A DNA stretch of 64,000 nucleotides from Cellulomonas taurus (GTDB taxonomy: Bacteria; Actinomycetota; Actinomycetes; Actinomycetales; Cellulomonadaceae), in NCBI RefSeq assembly GCF_012931845.1, contig NZ_CP051884.1, positions 62,001-126,000 on the forward strand. Reading direction: 5' to 3'. Positions 35,418 through 44,591 of the stretch are shown here, in pieces (the first letter of the stretch is position 1; every line of letters begins with the position of its first letter). Below the pieces are notes generated by a model. That model was not told where the DNA came from. It worked only from the letters and a program-made list of their open reading frames with translations, and did no database searches. The position numbers were made by a program, and so were the translations under genes.

Positions 35418-37625
35418 ATGCGTCTGCACCGCTCCGACCCGACCGAGTCCGTCACCGTCGACGACCCGGCTCCGGCCACCCCAGCCCGTCGCAGCCTGCT
35501 CCGCCTCGGCGGGGTCTCGGTGCTCGGGGCCGCCGCCGTGCTCGGCACCGCGTCCACCGCGCAGGCGGGCGGGGGCGCCGGTGCCGGATCCGCGCGCAGC
35601 GTGCCCACGGTCGCCGACCTGCGCGCCCTCAATCCGAAGAAGGACGACGTGGTGCTGGTCATCGGCTACGCCGCCGCCGGTGACGGTGGTGCCCTGCTGA
35701 TGCGCTGGGATGCCGCCTCCACCGCCGAGCCGAACGGGGGCACCGTGATCGCCCGGGCCACCTCCCCGGCGACCGGCCGCTGGCACCTGGTGCACGAGGG
35801 CACCGTCGACTTCCGGCAGTTCGGCGTGCTCGGCCCGGACACCCCGGCCGACGACGCGCTGGATGCCCTGGTCGCCGACCCGACGGTGCGGCGGATCGAG
35901 GCGCACACCGACCTGAACTTCGTCCGGCGGCACCGGTTCAGCCGCTCCGACCTGGTGCTCGACTTCGGCAACCACCTGGTCACCACCGAGGGGATCGAGC
36001 CCGCGGCGGCCAACGACCCGTTCGCTGCCGTGCTGTTCTTCCAGGGCGCCGTCACCGATCAGGTCGTCACCGGTGCGCTGCCCTCGGACCTGCCCGAGCA
36101 GGTCGACATCCTGCCGGTGCCCGACTCCGCGGCCTTCACCGTCGGGCAGTGGTGGGCGGTGCAGACCAACCCCCGGCCCGGTGGCGGCAGCGCCGAACGG
36201 GAGCTGATGTACCTGCTGCAGATCACCCAGATCGTCGACGGCACGCATGTCCGGGTCGGCTACAAGACCGGCTGGGCGCTCACCGCCGGGCGCACCCTCA
36301 CCTGGACCCGGGTGGACCCGGTGCAGCGGGTCACCGTGCAGCGGATGCGGTTCCTGGGCACCGGGTCGGACCAGATCACCGGCTCGCACCCGGTCGCCTT
36401 CGAGTACGCCACGCACTGCGACGTGCACCAGATCGACGCCGAGCGCACGTTCTGGCCGGTGATCATGCGGCGGTGGAACACCACCTACGTCACCTCCCAG
36501 TGCTCGCTGCGCAATCCGGTCAGCGTGACCCTGGGTGGTGCGGGGTACCTGACCCAGCAGATCAGCTGCCTGTACGCGCAGGTCCGGGACTGCCGCACCT
36601 CGAACGCCCGCCACCTGAACGACTTCACCTGCGCTGCGTACTCGATGGTGCAGAACTGTCACGGCGACGGGGACGTGCAGGGCCCGTTCGTCACCCACGG
36701 CCAGTACGAGCACGACCTGACCTACATCGGGAACAGCGGGCTGATGACCTTCGCCAACTCCGGGGCGACCTGGGGTGGTCGCGCGAAGCGGGTGACCGTC
36801 CGGCAGCAGGTCACGGCGCTGTTCTTCGCCCGGGTCGGGGTCATCGACCTCACCCTGGAGGACTGCCAGGTAGTCAAGGACCCGAGCATGCCGGACTACC
36901 CGAGCTGGATGTGGGTCAACGCCGACGGTCTGCAGATGCGCGGCTGCCGGGTGGACGCCCGGTTCCAGCTGTCCCAGGCCACCGCGGTGTCGGCGCGTCC
37001 GACGGTGATCGAGGACTGCGTGATCGGGTTGACCGCGGCGGATGCCACCCTGCCGTTCATCGCGGCGAACGTGACCACGCCCGTGCATCTGGTGCGCACC
37101 ACGATCACCGGCCTGGACGGCGCCACGACCTCCTGGCAGGGCACCGGCCCGCTCACCCTCACCGGGTGCACGCTGCGCGGGAAGGGTGCGGACGGTGCGT
37201 CGGCCCCGGTGCCGGTGGCCGCCGGCCGGCTGACCCTGGACGGCACGGTACTGGAGAACACCGGCCTGGTGCTGAGCGGGGCTGCCGACCAGGAGTTCGC
37301 GGCGGTGGGCACCCGGGCGTCCGGTGGGCCGTCGACCGGTGCGGTGTTCGGGCGGTCGACAGGTGGCGGCCGGGTGGTGAGCTGGAGCTTCGAGGGTCAC
37401 ACCGGTATGGCGGGACGGGCCGATCTGGGGCACATCCGGGTCACCGAGGGGGTCAACCACTACCGGGCGACCGGGTCGACCTTCGTCGGCGGAGCCTTGC
37501 AGCTCGGCGGGTTCGCCACTGGGTCGACGCTGCTGCACACGGGTTGCGTCGAACGGGGCGTCACGCGGGAGTCGATGCCCCCGACCGGGCCCGGTGTGCT
37601 GACCGACGGGAACCTCATCGTGTGA
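35418..37625 (+). CDS. Tat-exported right-handed beta-helix protein
   Basis: A 735-residue secreted protein. The twin-arginine signal is R24-R25 in PARRSLLRLGG, followed by a hydrophobic stretch and AQA cleavage site. The mature protein begins with VPTVADLRALNPKKDDVVLVIGYAAAGDGG, typical of tailspike- and pectate-lyase-like beta-helix proteins. It continues with many short valine/threonine/cysteine-rich turns (VEDCVIGLT, LTGCTLRGKG, VRDCRTSNA) characteristic of parallel beta-helix coils. It probably binds or cleaves an acidic polysaccharide; no catalytic set could be assigned. AGGAGG at 35407-35412 defines the start. Not obviously operonic with neighbours. Confidence 0.8.
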   Translation: MRLHRSDPTESVTVDDPAPATPARRSLLRLGGVSVLGAAAVLGTASTAQAGGGAGAGSARSVPTVADLRALNPKKDDVVLVIGYAAAGDGGALLMRWDAASTAEPNGGTVIARATSPATGRWHLVHEGTVDFRQFGVLGPDTPADDALDALVADPTVRRIEAHTDLNFVRRHRFSRSDLVLDFGNHLVTTEGIEPAAANDPFAAVLFFQGAVTDQVVTGALPSDLPEQVDILPVPDSAAFTVGQWWAVQTNPRPGGGSAERELMYLLQITQIVDGTHVRVGYKTGWALTAGRTLTWTRVDPVQRVTVQRMRFLGTGSDQITGSHPVAFEYATHCDVHQIDAERTFWPVIMRRWNTTYVTSQCSLRNPVSVTLGGAGYLTQQISCLYAQVRDCRTSNARHLNDFTCAAYSMVQNCHGDGDVQGPFVTHGQYEHDLTYIGNSGLMTFANSGATWGGRAKRVTVRQQVTALFFARVGVIDLTLEDCQVVKDPSMPDYPSWMWVNADGLQMRGCRVDARFQLSQATAVSARPTVIEDCVIGLTAADATLPFIAANVTTPVHLVRTTITGLDGATTSWQGTGPLTLTGCTLRGKGADGASAPVPVAAGRLTLDGTVLENTGLVLSGAADQEFAAVGTRASGGPSTGAVFGRSTGGGRVVSWSFEGHTGMAGRADLGHIRVTEGVNHYRATGSTFVGGALQLGGFATGSTLLHTGCVERGVTRESMPPTGPGVLTDGNLIV

Positions 37626-37802
37626 CTATTCGGCCCTACCGAACAACGCCAGGCTTTACAGAACCGTAACGCTGAGCTGTTGCCCTGGGGTCGGCCGCTT
37701 GCTTGAATGCACTATCCGTTCGGTCGTGCCGAATGGCGTTTGGAAAGCTCTTGGCGGAGCAGCAGGACCCCGGGGATGACGGTCGGGCTGGACCCCACCC
37801 CA

Positions 37803-37836
37803 CACGAGAGGCGGCACCTCGGTGCCGCCTCTCGTG
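37803..37836. terminator. Terminator between convergent genes
   Basis: CACGAGAGGCGGCACC and GGTGCCGCCTCTCGTG form a perfect 16-bp stem with a 2-base centre. It serves the beta-helix gene and the convergent oxidoreductase gene. The preceding 37626-37800 is comparatively AT-rich and holds no gene I can support. Confidence 0.85.
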
Positions 37837-37860
37837 CGTCCGGGCCGGGAGACGCCGGAC

Positions 37861-38799
37861 TCATCCGCAGACCTCGGCCAGCACCCGCGCCGTGTCCACC
37901 AGCTCGGCGCCGGTCAGCGGCCAGGCGCCCTGTCCAGCCGCCACCGCGTGGACGAAGCCCAGCAGCCCGGGGCGCAGGTACTCGTCGTCCAACGGCAGCG
38001 GCGCGTCCACCCCGGGGCCACTGATCCGCCAGCCGTCGAACGGCCCGAGCTCGATCACCGCGCGGTCCGCCCCCACCGCGATCTCCGCGACCCGGCGGTC
38101 ACCGCGATCGGACACCCGCAGCACCCGAGGTGCCTCGGCCGACGCGCGCGGGGCCAGCGCCCCCAGCGCCGCCTCGACGGCATGGACCCCGAGGAAGGCG
38201 CGGCCACCGTGCGGGGAGCCCGGATCGAACGGTCCACAGACGCGCACCGTGATGCCCTCGGCCGAGTCGACGGCGTACTGCGCCCACCGGTGGCTCGCCT
38301 GCTGCACCGAGGGATGCCAGCGCAGCGCCGAGGACGAGGTCAGCAGCGCCCCGCTGCGCTCCGCCACCGCGACCAGGGCCTCCGCATCCGCGGGGTCCGC
38401 GACGAAGGGCTTGTCCACGAACACCGGCAACCCGGCGGCCAGCAGCGGTGCGGCCAGCGTGCGATGGCTCCGCGGGTCCCGGGTCGCCACGATGGCGGCA
38501 TCGCAGCCGTGGGCGAGGGCCGCCCGCAGCGGGTCGGGAGCCCCGTGGTCGGACGAACCGGGCTCGTGACGGTCGGGTAGGCCGGCCGCATGCGGGCCGT
38601 GGTGGTCGGACGAACCCAGCCCGTGATGGTCGGGCAGACCGGCCGCGCGCCGGAGCTGGGTGAGCCGGTCGGCCGGGACCGGCTCGACCACCGGGGCCCA
38701 GAGCGCGCCGATCCGGGCGGGCCCCAGCCGTCCGGTGCTCGCCAGCCGGACGATCTGGTCCACGTGGGAGGACGCCAGGCCGATCACGGCGAGGCGCAT
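37861..38799 (-). CDS. Gfo/Idh/MocA family oxidoreductase with an internal duplication
   Basis: A 312-residue NAD(P)-dependent sugar oxidoreductase of the Gfo/Idh/MocA family. The N-terminal Rossmann half starts MRLAVIGLASSHVDQ, CDAAIVATRDPRSH is the second cofactor strand, and VFVDKPF provides the conserved lysine (DKP in place of EKP). Between residues about 51 and 90 lies a histidine/aspartate-rich tandem repeat (AAGLPDHHGLGSSDHHGPH and a variant copy), where the family has a short loop. A LacI-type operator lies 45 bases upstream of the start. The substrate is unknown; it is isolated from other sugar genes. Confidence 0.82.
   Translation of the reverse strand: MRLAVIGLASSHVDQIVRLASTGRLGPARIGALWAPVVEPVPADRLTQLRRAAGLPDHHGLGSSDHHGPHAAGLPDRHEPGSSDHGAPDPLRAALAHGCDAAIVATRDPRSHRTLAAPLLAAGLPVFVDKPFVADPADAEALVAVAERSGALLTSSSALRWHPSVQQASHRWAQYAVDSAEGITVRVCGPFDPGSPHGGRAFLGVHAVEAALGALAPRASAEAPRVLRVSDRGDRRVAEIAVGADRAVIELGPFDGWRISGPGVDAPLPLDDEYLRPGLLGFVHAVAAGQGAWPLTGAELVDTARVLAEVCG
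38541..38646 (-). repeat. In-frame tandem duplication inside the oxidoreductase gene
   Basis: Two imperfect copies of about 50 bases (38541-38589 and 38594-38646), both containing GTGGTCGGACGAACC followed by a G/C-rich stretch and GGTCGGG. They encode the two His/Asp-rich units. Copies differ at third positions and by several indels of whole codons, so the duplication is not very recent. Confidence 0.75.
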
Positions 38800-38843
38800 G
38801 GGATTCCTCCGGGGCAGCGGTGGCAGCGGACCTGAGTGATCGT

Positions 38844-38851
38844 AAGCGCTT
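38844..38851. promoter_or_regulatory. LacI-family operator core AAGCGCTT
   Basis: AAGCGCTT in the context CGTAAGCGCTTCC is the typical central palindrome of LacI/GalR-family operators. It sits 45 bases upstream of the Gfo/Idh/MocA start on the minus strand. No LacI-type regulator gene is in the window. Confidence 0.5.
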
Positions 38852-38936
38852 CCGGCGGGCGCGTGACCAGGTGCTTGAGTGCGAATGCACCCGGAGTTGA
38901 GTAGTGCACGCCCTGGATGCGGGGCGGGGGAGGGCG

Positions 38937-39014
38937 TAGGCTGGTGCGTGTTCCGGGCAGTAGCCCGGGAAAGTGGACCCGAGACCCTTCCGGACGGTTG
39001 TGGCGCTCGGGTTT
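38937..39014 (+). ncRNA. Candidate small RNA with own promoter and hairpins
   Basis: TAGGCT (38937-38942) could be a -10. From about 38949 the sequence forms a TTCCGGGC/GCCCGGGAA hairpin (38951-38971). It ends in a CCCGAG (38978-38983) to CTCGGG (39006-39011) stem followed by TTT. That would be a transcript of about 65 bases. Alternatively the last stem is just the terminator of the minus-strand gene ending at 39023. No -35 was clear. Confidence 0.3.
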
Positions 39015-39022
39015 CGCGCTGT

Positions 39023-39544
39023 CTAGACCGTTCTTGTATGCAGGATGAGCGCGCGGATCGACCGGCGGGCGGGGCCTCCGCGAGCCCAAGCCCAGGCGAT
39101 GGCGTCGGGGATGGCGAGTAGTTGCTCCTCGGCGGGAGCGAGGTGCCGGTACTGGGGAGAGGGACGACCTCCCAGGGCGTCGAACAGGCGATGGCGGTCG
39201 CGTTCTTCCGCTCCTGCCTCGCGCTCGATCACCAGCAGGCGGACATCGGCACGCACGGCGTCCCGGATCAAGGCGTCGAGGCACGCGGCCCGGCGGGCCA
39301 CGTCCGACCGGCCGTCGCTCACCGCCCGGTACACCGTCACCGCCGGCCCCACCTCCCGCAGCACCCCGACGATCTGCCGCTGCCGGGAGGGTGACTCCTT
39401 GACCATGTGCAGTCGCCGCTGACCGGGCCGCAGGAGCGCGCGCAGCGCTCGCCGGGCGTCGGCCAGCGCTGCCTCGGGCAGGGCGGCGGCGACCAGCAGG
39501 TAGTCGCGCTTCTTGCTCTCGTCGACGAAGACGTGGTCGGGCAT
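39023..39544 (-). CDS. DUF3800-like protein
   Basis: A 173-residue protein beginning HVFVDESKKRDYLLVAAAL. This is the acidic first strand (DES) of DUF3800 proteins, which have an RNase H-like fold. Later acidic motifs (KESPSRQRQIVGVLRE, LLVIEREAGAEERDRHRLFDAL) and the terminal AIPDAIAWAWARGG fit the same pattern. DUF3800 proteins of unknown function often occur in accessory or defence-type regions. This one stands alone, divergent from the IclR gene. The assignment rests on pattern similarity. Confidence 0.6.
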   Translation of the reverse strand: MPDHVFVDESKKRDYLLVAAALPEAALADARRALRALLRPGQRRLHMVKESPSRQRQIVGVLREVGPAVTVYRAVSDGRSDVARRAACLDALIRDAVRADVRLLVIEREAGAEERDRHRLFDALGGRPSPQYRHLAPAEEQLLAIPDAIAWAWARGGPARRSIRALILHTRTV

Positions 39545-39752
39545 GGTGCATCGTGACCTGCGAGGACACTGCTGTCGGGGTTATCCACAGGCCAGTTCCG
39601 GCGCGGTGGCGGTTCAGGCGATTCGCACCCCGTGCGCCGGCTCCGAACCCGGTGACGGCGACGCGAGGCGGGGGTATCGGCGCCGCGCCGGCAGGTGGAG
39701 TCGTCGCTCGGGACGCTTCGCCTAACCCTGGTCGGCGATGCCGAACAGCGGT

Positions 39753-39758
39753 TAGCCT
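39753..39758 (+). promoter_or_regulatory. -10 element TAGCCT of the iclR gene
   Basis: TAGCCT in GGTTAGCCTGAC lies 30 bases before ATG 39789, with CCAGGGGGA as ribosome site. The rest of 39545-39752 holds a single DnaA-box-like TTATCCACA (39581-39589) and nothing else I can assign. Confidence 0.45.
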
Positions 39759-39788
39759 GACGGCCCGACCACGACCAGGGGGACACCG

Positions 39789-40655
39789 ATGGCGAGCAGC
39801 ACGATCAGACCCGAGGCCGAGGAGGACTCCCGGTACTGGGTGAAGTCGGTGTCGCGGGCGGTGGACGTCCTGGAACTCCTGGCGGCGCAACCGCCGGGTG
39901 AGCCGATGTCGGTGACGGACATCGGCGCGGCCCTCGGCCTGTCCAAGAGCGCGGTCTTCGCGACCCTGCACACGCTGACCCGGCGCGGCCTGGTGGCGGA
40001 CGAGGGCAGCGGGATGACCCGCCGCTACCGACTCGGGATGGCGCTGGCCCGGTTGGGGTCGCAGGCGCTGGCGCAGACGTCGCTGCGGGATGTGGCCCGG
40101 CCGCACCTGGTGGCCCTGGCCCGCGGCACCCGGTCGACGGCGCGGTTGGCGACCCTGGTGCAGGACCAGGCGGTGGTGATCGACCAGGTCGGTGGCAACG
40201 AGCGCGTGCGGCTCGACCTGCGCATGGGCTCGCACGAGCTGCCGCACTCGACCGGTCTGGGCAAGGCGATCCTGAGCTGCCTGCCGCCGGAGGAGATCCG
40301 CGCGATCGTGGACCGGGTGGGGCTGGTGCGCCGGACCGCCCGGACGATCGTGGACCCGGACAGCCTGGTCGCCCACCTGGCGGAGGCCCGGATCGCCGGG
40401 TACGCGTTCGACGACGAGGAGGACGCCGACGGGGTGTTCTGCATCGGGTCGCCGTTGTTCGGTCACGACGGGGCCTGCCTGGGTGCGATCTCGATCACCG
40501 GCCTGAAGCTGGATCAGCCGTCCTGGCACTACCAGGAGCTCGGCCGCGAGGTCCGGGACACCGCCCAGCGGATCAGCCGTGACCTGGGCTACGACCCCGA
40601 GGCCGAGGTGATCACGGTGGTCGGGGTGGTTGACGACCCCGAGCAGCAGGACTAG
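39789..40655 (+). CDS. IclR family transcriptional regulator of the catabolic cluster
   Basis: A 288-residue IclR regulator. The winged helix-turn-helix (VSRAVDVLELLAAQPPGEPMSVTDIGAALGLSKSAVFATLHTLTRRGLV, about residues 20-70) is followed by the GAF-like effector domain, including LPHSTGLGKAILSCLPPEE, a standard IclR motif, and GVFCIGSPLFGHDG near the end. It opens a run of genes read in the same direction to 55448, so it most likely controls them in response to the substrate or an intermediate. The 165-base gap to the next gene would hold the operator; no clear palindrome was seen there. Confidence 0.93.
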   Translation: MASSTIRPEAEEDSRYWVKSVSRAVDVLELLAAQPPGEPMSVTDIGAALGLSKSAVFATLHTLTRRGLVADEGSGMTRRYRLGMALARLGSQALAQTSLRDVARPHLVALARGTRSTARLATLVQDQAVVIDQVGGNERVRLDLRMGSHELPHSTGLGKAILSCLPPEEIRAIVDRVGLVRRTARTIVDPDSLVAHLAEARIAGYAFDDEEDADGVFCIGSPLFGHDGACLGAISITGLKLDQPSWHYQELGREVRDTAQRISRDLGYDPEAEVITVVGVVDDPEQQD

Positions 40656-40820
40656 CGTCCTCGCAATCGCGGAACAGTCCCCAGCCCGGGACGATCCGTG
40701 CGCAGGCCAGCCCCCTGCGCTCCGCCGCTCGGTCGGCCCTCGATGGGGAGGGACGACCGGGACGCTTTCTCCCGACGCCACGACGCACGACCGCCCGACG
40801 ATTCAGAGGCGGTCGGCAGC

Positions 40821-42356
40821 ATGGCAGCACGTCCCGAGAGCGACATGTCGCCCCGGCAGATGCCGGTGGGCTCGCTGGCGCGTGCCGTCGCGGCGGGCGA
40901 GGTGCAGGCGGTCGCGCCCGCCACCGACGGCACCCCAGCAGCACACCGGACCGCCCCGGAGGCCCCCCAAGCCGCGGACGGCGCGCACTCGGCCACCCCG
41001 GTCTCCCCGACCGCCCCCGCCACCCCCGCGCCGACCCCGTGGCAGCACACCCCCGCCCCCCGGCCCGCCGACGCGGTGCGTGGCCTGCCGCCGGTGACCA
41101 TCGCCCTGGTCGGCGCGGGCAACCGCGGTCAGTCCTACCTGTCCTGGGCGCAGGCCAACCCGGACCGTGCCCGCCTGGTGGCGGTGGCCGACCCGCTGGC
41201 CGAGCGGCGGGCGGCGGTGAGCAGCGGGGACGCGTCGGTGCGGCAGTTCGACGACTGGCGGGAGTTGGCGGCGCAGGGCCGGATCGCCGACATGGTGATC
41301 GTCTCCACCCAGGACCGGCAGCACGCGGAGCCGGCGAAGGCGTTCGCGGCGCTGGGCTACGCGGTGCTGCTGGAGAAGCCGATCGCGCCCACCGAGGCCG
41401 AGGTGCGGGAGATCGTCGCCGCGGTCCAGGACACCGGCGTGCTGTTCGGCGTCTGCCACGTGCTGCGGTACACGCCCTACACCGACCTGGTGAAGGAGGT
41501 CGTCGACTCCGGGGTGCTCGGTCGGCTGATCGACGTGCAGCACCTGGAGCCGGTCGGCTGGTGGCACATGGCGCACTCCTACGTGCGCGGGCCGTGGCGG
41601 CAGGAGTCGACGTCGGCGCCGATGCTGCTGGCCAAGAGCTGCCACGACCTGGACTGGCTGCGCTACGTCACCGGGCTGCGGATCGAGCAGGTGTCGAGCT
41701 TCGGGTCATTGACCGAGTTCCGCCCGGAGAACCGCCCGGCCGAGGCGGCCGACCGCTGCCTGGACTGCGTGCTGGAACCGACCTGCCCGTACTCCGCTCC
41801 CCGGTTGTACCTGGGCACGCTGCGCGCCGACGGCCCGGTGTGGCCGGTCAGCGTGATCACCTCCCGCACCGACGAGGCCGGGGTGATCGAGGCGCTGCGC
41901 GACGGTCAGTACGGGCGGTGCGTGTGGGATTCCGACAACGACGTGGTCGACCACCAGGTGGTCGCCATGCGGCTGGAGGGTGGGGCGGCGGCGACGTTCA
42001 CCATGACCGCCTTCTCCGAGCAGACCCACCGGCAGACCAGGATCTTCGGCTCGCACGGCTTCGCCGAGGGCGACGGCGAACGGGTCCGGGTCGTCGACTT
42101 CCGCACCAACACCACGCACGTCCTCGACTCCGGGGTGCTGGGCGGCTCGAACGCCGCCGGTGACCACGGCGGCGGCGACAGCGGGTTGATGGACCACTTC
42201 ACCGCGGCGGTCGCCACCGGTGATCGCGGCTGGGTCCGTTCGGGCCCGGTCGAGTCGTTGGACAGCCACCTCGCCGTGTTCGCCGCGGAGGATGCGCGGC
42301 ACTCCGGCGCGGTGCGCACGGTGGGCCAGGTCGACGACCCGGTCCCCACGCACTGA
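40821..42356 (+). CDS. Gfo/Idh/MocA family sugar dehydrogenase
   Basis: A 511-residue member of the Gfo/Idh/MocA family. The Rossmann motif VTIALVGAGNRGQ starts only near residue 92. It is preceded by an alanine/proline-rich, low-complexity extension that is absent from most relatives. LLEKPIAP gives the conserved EKP lysine. SCHDLDWLRYVTG holds a histidine/aspartate pair near the active site. CLDCVLEPTCPYSAPRLY is a cysteine-rich segment seen in one large subgroup. ATG 40821 was chosen for AGAGGCGG upstream; ATG 40845 or 40743 are possible. It probably oxidises the imported sugar or its derivative. Confidence 0.85.
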   Translation: MAARPESDMSPRQMPVGSLARAVAAGEVQAVAPATDGTPAAHRTAPEAPQAADGAHSATPVSPTAPATPAPTPWQHTPAPRPADAVRGLPPVTIALVGAGNRGQSYLSWAQANPDRARLVAVADPLAERRAAVSSGDASVRQFDDWRELAAQGRIADMVIVSTQDRQHAEPAKAFAALGYAVLLEKPIAPTEAEVREIVAAVQDTGVLFGVCHVLRYTPYTDLVKEVVDSGVLGRLIDVQHLEPVGWWHMAHSYVRGPWRQESTSAPMLLAKSCHDLDWLRYVTGLRIEQVSSFGSLTEFRPENRPAEAADRCLDCVLEPTCPYSAPRLYLGTLRADGPVWPVSVITSRTDEAGVIEALRDGQYGRCVWDSDNDVVDHQVVAMRLEGGAAATFTMTAFSEQTHRQTRIFGSHGFAEGDGERVRVVDFRTNTTHVLDSGVLGGSNAAGDHGGGDSGLMDHFTAAVATGDRGWVRSGPVESLDSHLAVFAAEDARHSGAVRTVGQVDDPVPTH

Positions 42357-42410
42357 ACACCCAGCACCATCCACCGAACCCTCCCCCTGGGTTCTGATGA
42401 AGGAGATGCG

Positions 42411-43670
42411 ATGAGACTCGTGACGAAGTCGCTGGTGGCCACCGGAGCCGCCTGCACCGTCCTGCTGGCGGGCTGTTCGTCCTCGGGCGGCGGCGGTGGC
42501 AGCACGACGGCCGACGGCGAACTGTCCGGTGAGGTCACCATGTGGACCTACCCGGTGATCGCGGACGAAGCGGCGCACCAGGCGTTCTGGGACAAGCAGG
42601 TCGAGGCGTTCACCGCCGAGCACCCGGATGTCACGGTGAAGGTCGAGATCTACCCCTGGGCCGGGCGGGACGAGTCGCTGACCACCGCGATCGCCTCCCA
42701 GACCGCGCCGGACGCCGTCTACCTGATCCCGGACCAGCTCGCCGTCTACTCCTCGTCCATCGAGCCGATCGACGACTACCTCTCCGACGAGCACAAGGAC
42801 GATCTGCTCGCCAACGTCAAGGACTCGATCACCGTCGACGGGCAGATGCTCGGCTCGCCGATCCTGACCAGCGCCAACCCGCTGGTCTGCGACAAGGCGG
42901 CCTTCGACGCGATCGGCGCCACCGAGTACCCGACCACCTGGGACGACCTGATGGACGTCGCCCCGGACCTGAAGGCGCAGGGCATCTACGCCACCAACTA
43001 CTGGGGATCGCCCGAGGTCACCCTGAACATGACGTTCTACCCGCTGCTGTGGCAGGCGGGCGGTGACGTGTTCAGCGAGGACGGCAGCGAGGTGGCCTTC
43101 GACTCGAAGGAGGGCGAACAGGCGTTGCAGTACCTGGTCGACCTGAACGAGGGCGGCTACCTGGAGCCGGACCTGATCACCACCACCCCCAGCATCGAGC
43201 AGACGGCGCTGGCCCAGAACAAGGTGGCCTGCACCTGGCAGTCCGGCCCGGCGGACGTCGAGCCGTACTGGGGCACGGAGAACATCGTGATCCAGCCGCC
43301 GCTGACCGAGTCGGAGACCATCGGCTACGGCACCGTCGGCTCGCTGTCGATGCTCAAGGGCTCGGACGCCAAGGACGCCACCGGCGCCTGGATCGACTTC
43401 GTGACCAGCGCCGAGCCGGTGACGGAGTTCGTCACCACCGCGAAGATGTTCTCCCCGCTGACCTCCACCGGTGAGCTCTACGCCGACGACCCGGTCTACG
43501 GCGCGATCGAGAAGACCATCCCGGACACCACCGTCGGCCCGGTGAACGAGCACGCCCGTGAGGTGATGGGCGTCCTCGCACCGGAGATCCAGGCGGCGCT
43601 GCTCGGCAAGAAGTCGGCCGAGCAGGCACTGAAGGACGCCGCCAGCTCCGCCGACGCGATGCTCGGCTGA
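42411..43670 (+). CDS. ABC transporter sugar-binding lipoprotein
   Basis: A 419-residue extracellular solute-binding protein of family 1. The lipoprotein signal ends LLAGC with C22 lipidated, followed by a serine/glycine linker (SSSGGGGG). The mature protein has typical features: GEVTMWTYPVI, VKVEIYPWAGRDESLTTAIASQTAPDAVYL, YPTTWDDLMDVAPDLK, NYWGSPEVT and an aromatic-rich ligand site. Preceded by AAGGAGATGCG. It captures the substrate for the two permeases encoded directly downstream. Confidence 0.93.
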   Translation: MRLVTKSLVATGAACTVLLAGCSSSGGGGGSTTADGELSGEVTMWTYPVIADEAAHQAFWDKQVEAFTAEHPDVTVKVEIYPWAGRDESLTTAIASQTAPDAVYLIPDQLAVYSSSIEPIDDYLSDEHKDDLLANVKDSITVDGQMLGSPILTSANPLVCDKAAFDAIGATEYPTTWDDLMDVAPDLKAQGIYATNYWGSPEVTLNMTFYPLLWQAGGDVFSEDGSEVAFDSKEGEQALQYLVDLNEGGYLEPDLITTTPSIEQTALAQNKVACTWQSGPADVEPYWGTENIVIQPPLTESETIGYGTVGSLSMLKGSDAKDATGAWIDFVTSAEPVTEFVTTAKMFSPLTSTGELYADDPVYGAIEKTIPDTTVGPVNEHAREVMGVLAPEIQAALLGKKSAEQALKDAASSADAMLG

Positions 43671-43673
43671 TCC

Positions 43674-44591
43674 ATGACAGCTGCGACCGTCGAGAAGACG
43701 ACGCCCCGGGGTCGCCGGGGCCGAGGCACCATGTCCCGCTGGGACGCCCGGATCGGACTGCTGTTCGCTCTGCCGGTGTTCCTGCTGTTCCTGGCGTTCC
43801 GCTTCGGCCCCGCGATCGCGGGTGTCGGCCTGAGCCTGTTCGACTACGACATCTCCGGCTCACTGGAGTGGGAGGGTCTGGCGAACTTCGACCGGATGAT
43901 CCACGACCCGGTGTTCTGGCAGTCCCTGCGGATCACGGTGCTGTACTCCGTGCTGGCGGTGCCGCTGTCGGTCGGGATGTCGCTGGTGATGGCCCTGGCG
44001 GTGCGGCGACGGTTCCGCGGCGTCGGCTTCTTCCGGTCGGTGTTCTTCCTGCCGGTGATCACCTCGCTGGTGCTGGCCGGGACCGTGTTCGTCTGGGTGT
44101 TCTCCACCGGCGGCCCGGTGTCGTCGATCTCCAGCGCGCTCGGTGGCAGCGGCCAGTCCTGGCTGTCGTCGACCACGCTGGTGATCCCGGCGCTGGTGCT
44201 GGTCGGGGTCTGGTCGCGGTTCGGCTACGGGATGTTGATCCTGCTGGCCGGGCTGCAGGACGTGCCCCGTGAGCTGGAGGAGGCGGCGCTCACCGACGGC
44301 GCGAACGCCTGGGCGCGGTTCCGGTACATCGTCCTGCCGCACCTGAAGCCGTCGCTGTTCTTCCTCGCGGTGATCGAGACGACCGCCAGCTTCCAGGTGT
44401 TCGACCTGATCTTCGTGATGACCCAGGGCGGTCCGGCACGGGGCTCCTACACCCTCGTCTATCTGCTCTACGACCAGGGCTTCAAGTACGTCGACTACGG
44501 CTATGCCGCCGCGATCGGGGTGGCGCTGTTCGCGATGACCCTGGTGGTGGCGCTGATCCAGCGCCGATTCCTCGGGAGGGAACCGAAGTGA
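43674..44591 (+). CDS. Sugar ABC transporter permease, MalF-type
   Basis: A 305-residue inner-membrane permease with six hydrophobic segments. The cytoplasmic EAA loop is ELEEAALTDGANAWARFRYIVLPHLKP, the contact site for the ATPase. LPVFLLFLAFRFGPAIAGVGLSLFDYD is the typical first helix of sugar permeases. It lies 3 bases behind the binding-protein gene and overlaps the next permease gene by 4 bases. Confidence 0.94.
   Translation: MTAATVEKTTPRGRRGRGTMSRWDARIGLLFALPVFLLFLAFRFGPAIAGVGLSLFDYDISGSLEWEGLANFDRMIHDPVFWQSLRITVLYSVLAVPLSVGMSLVMALAVRRRFRGVGFFRSVFFLPVITSLVLAGTVFVWVFSTGGPVSSISSALGGSGQSWLSSTTLVIPALVLVGVWSRFGYGMLILLAGLQDVPRELEEAALTDGANAWARFRYIVLPHLKPSLFFLAVIETTASFQVFDLIFVMTQGGPARGSYTLVYLLYDQGFKYVDYGYAAAIGVALFAMTLVVALIQRRFLGREPK

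Noticed and set aside
35361..37538. 725-codon minus-strand frame opposite the beta-helix gene
   Set aside because: Shadow; the plus-strand gene has a Tat signal and a strong ribosome site.
37640..37800. Short plus-strand frame starting MHYPFGRAEW
   Set aside because: No ribosome site, arginine/proline-rich downstream through a terminator and across the convergent gene.
39581..39589. DnaA box TTATCCACA, possible origin
   Set aside because: Single copy, no cluster of boxes, no dnaA or dnaN nearby and no AT-rich unwinding region.
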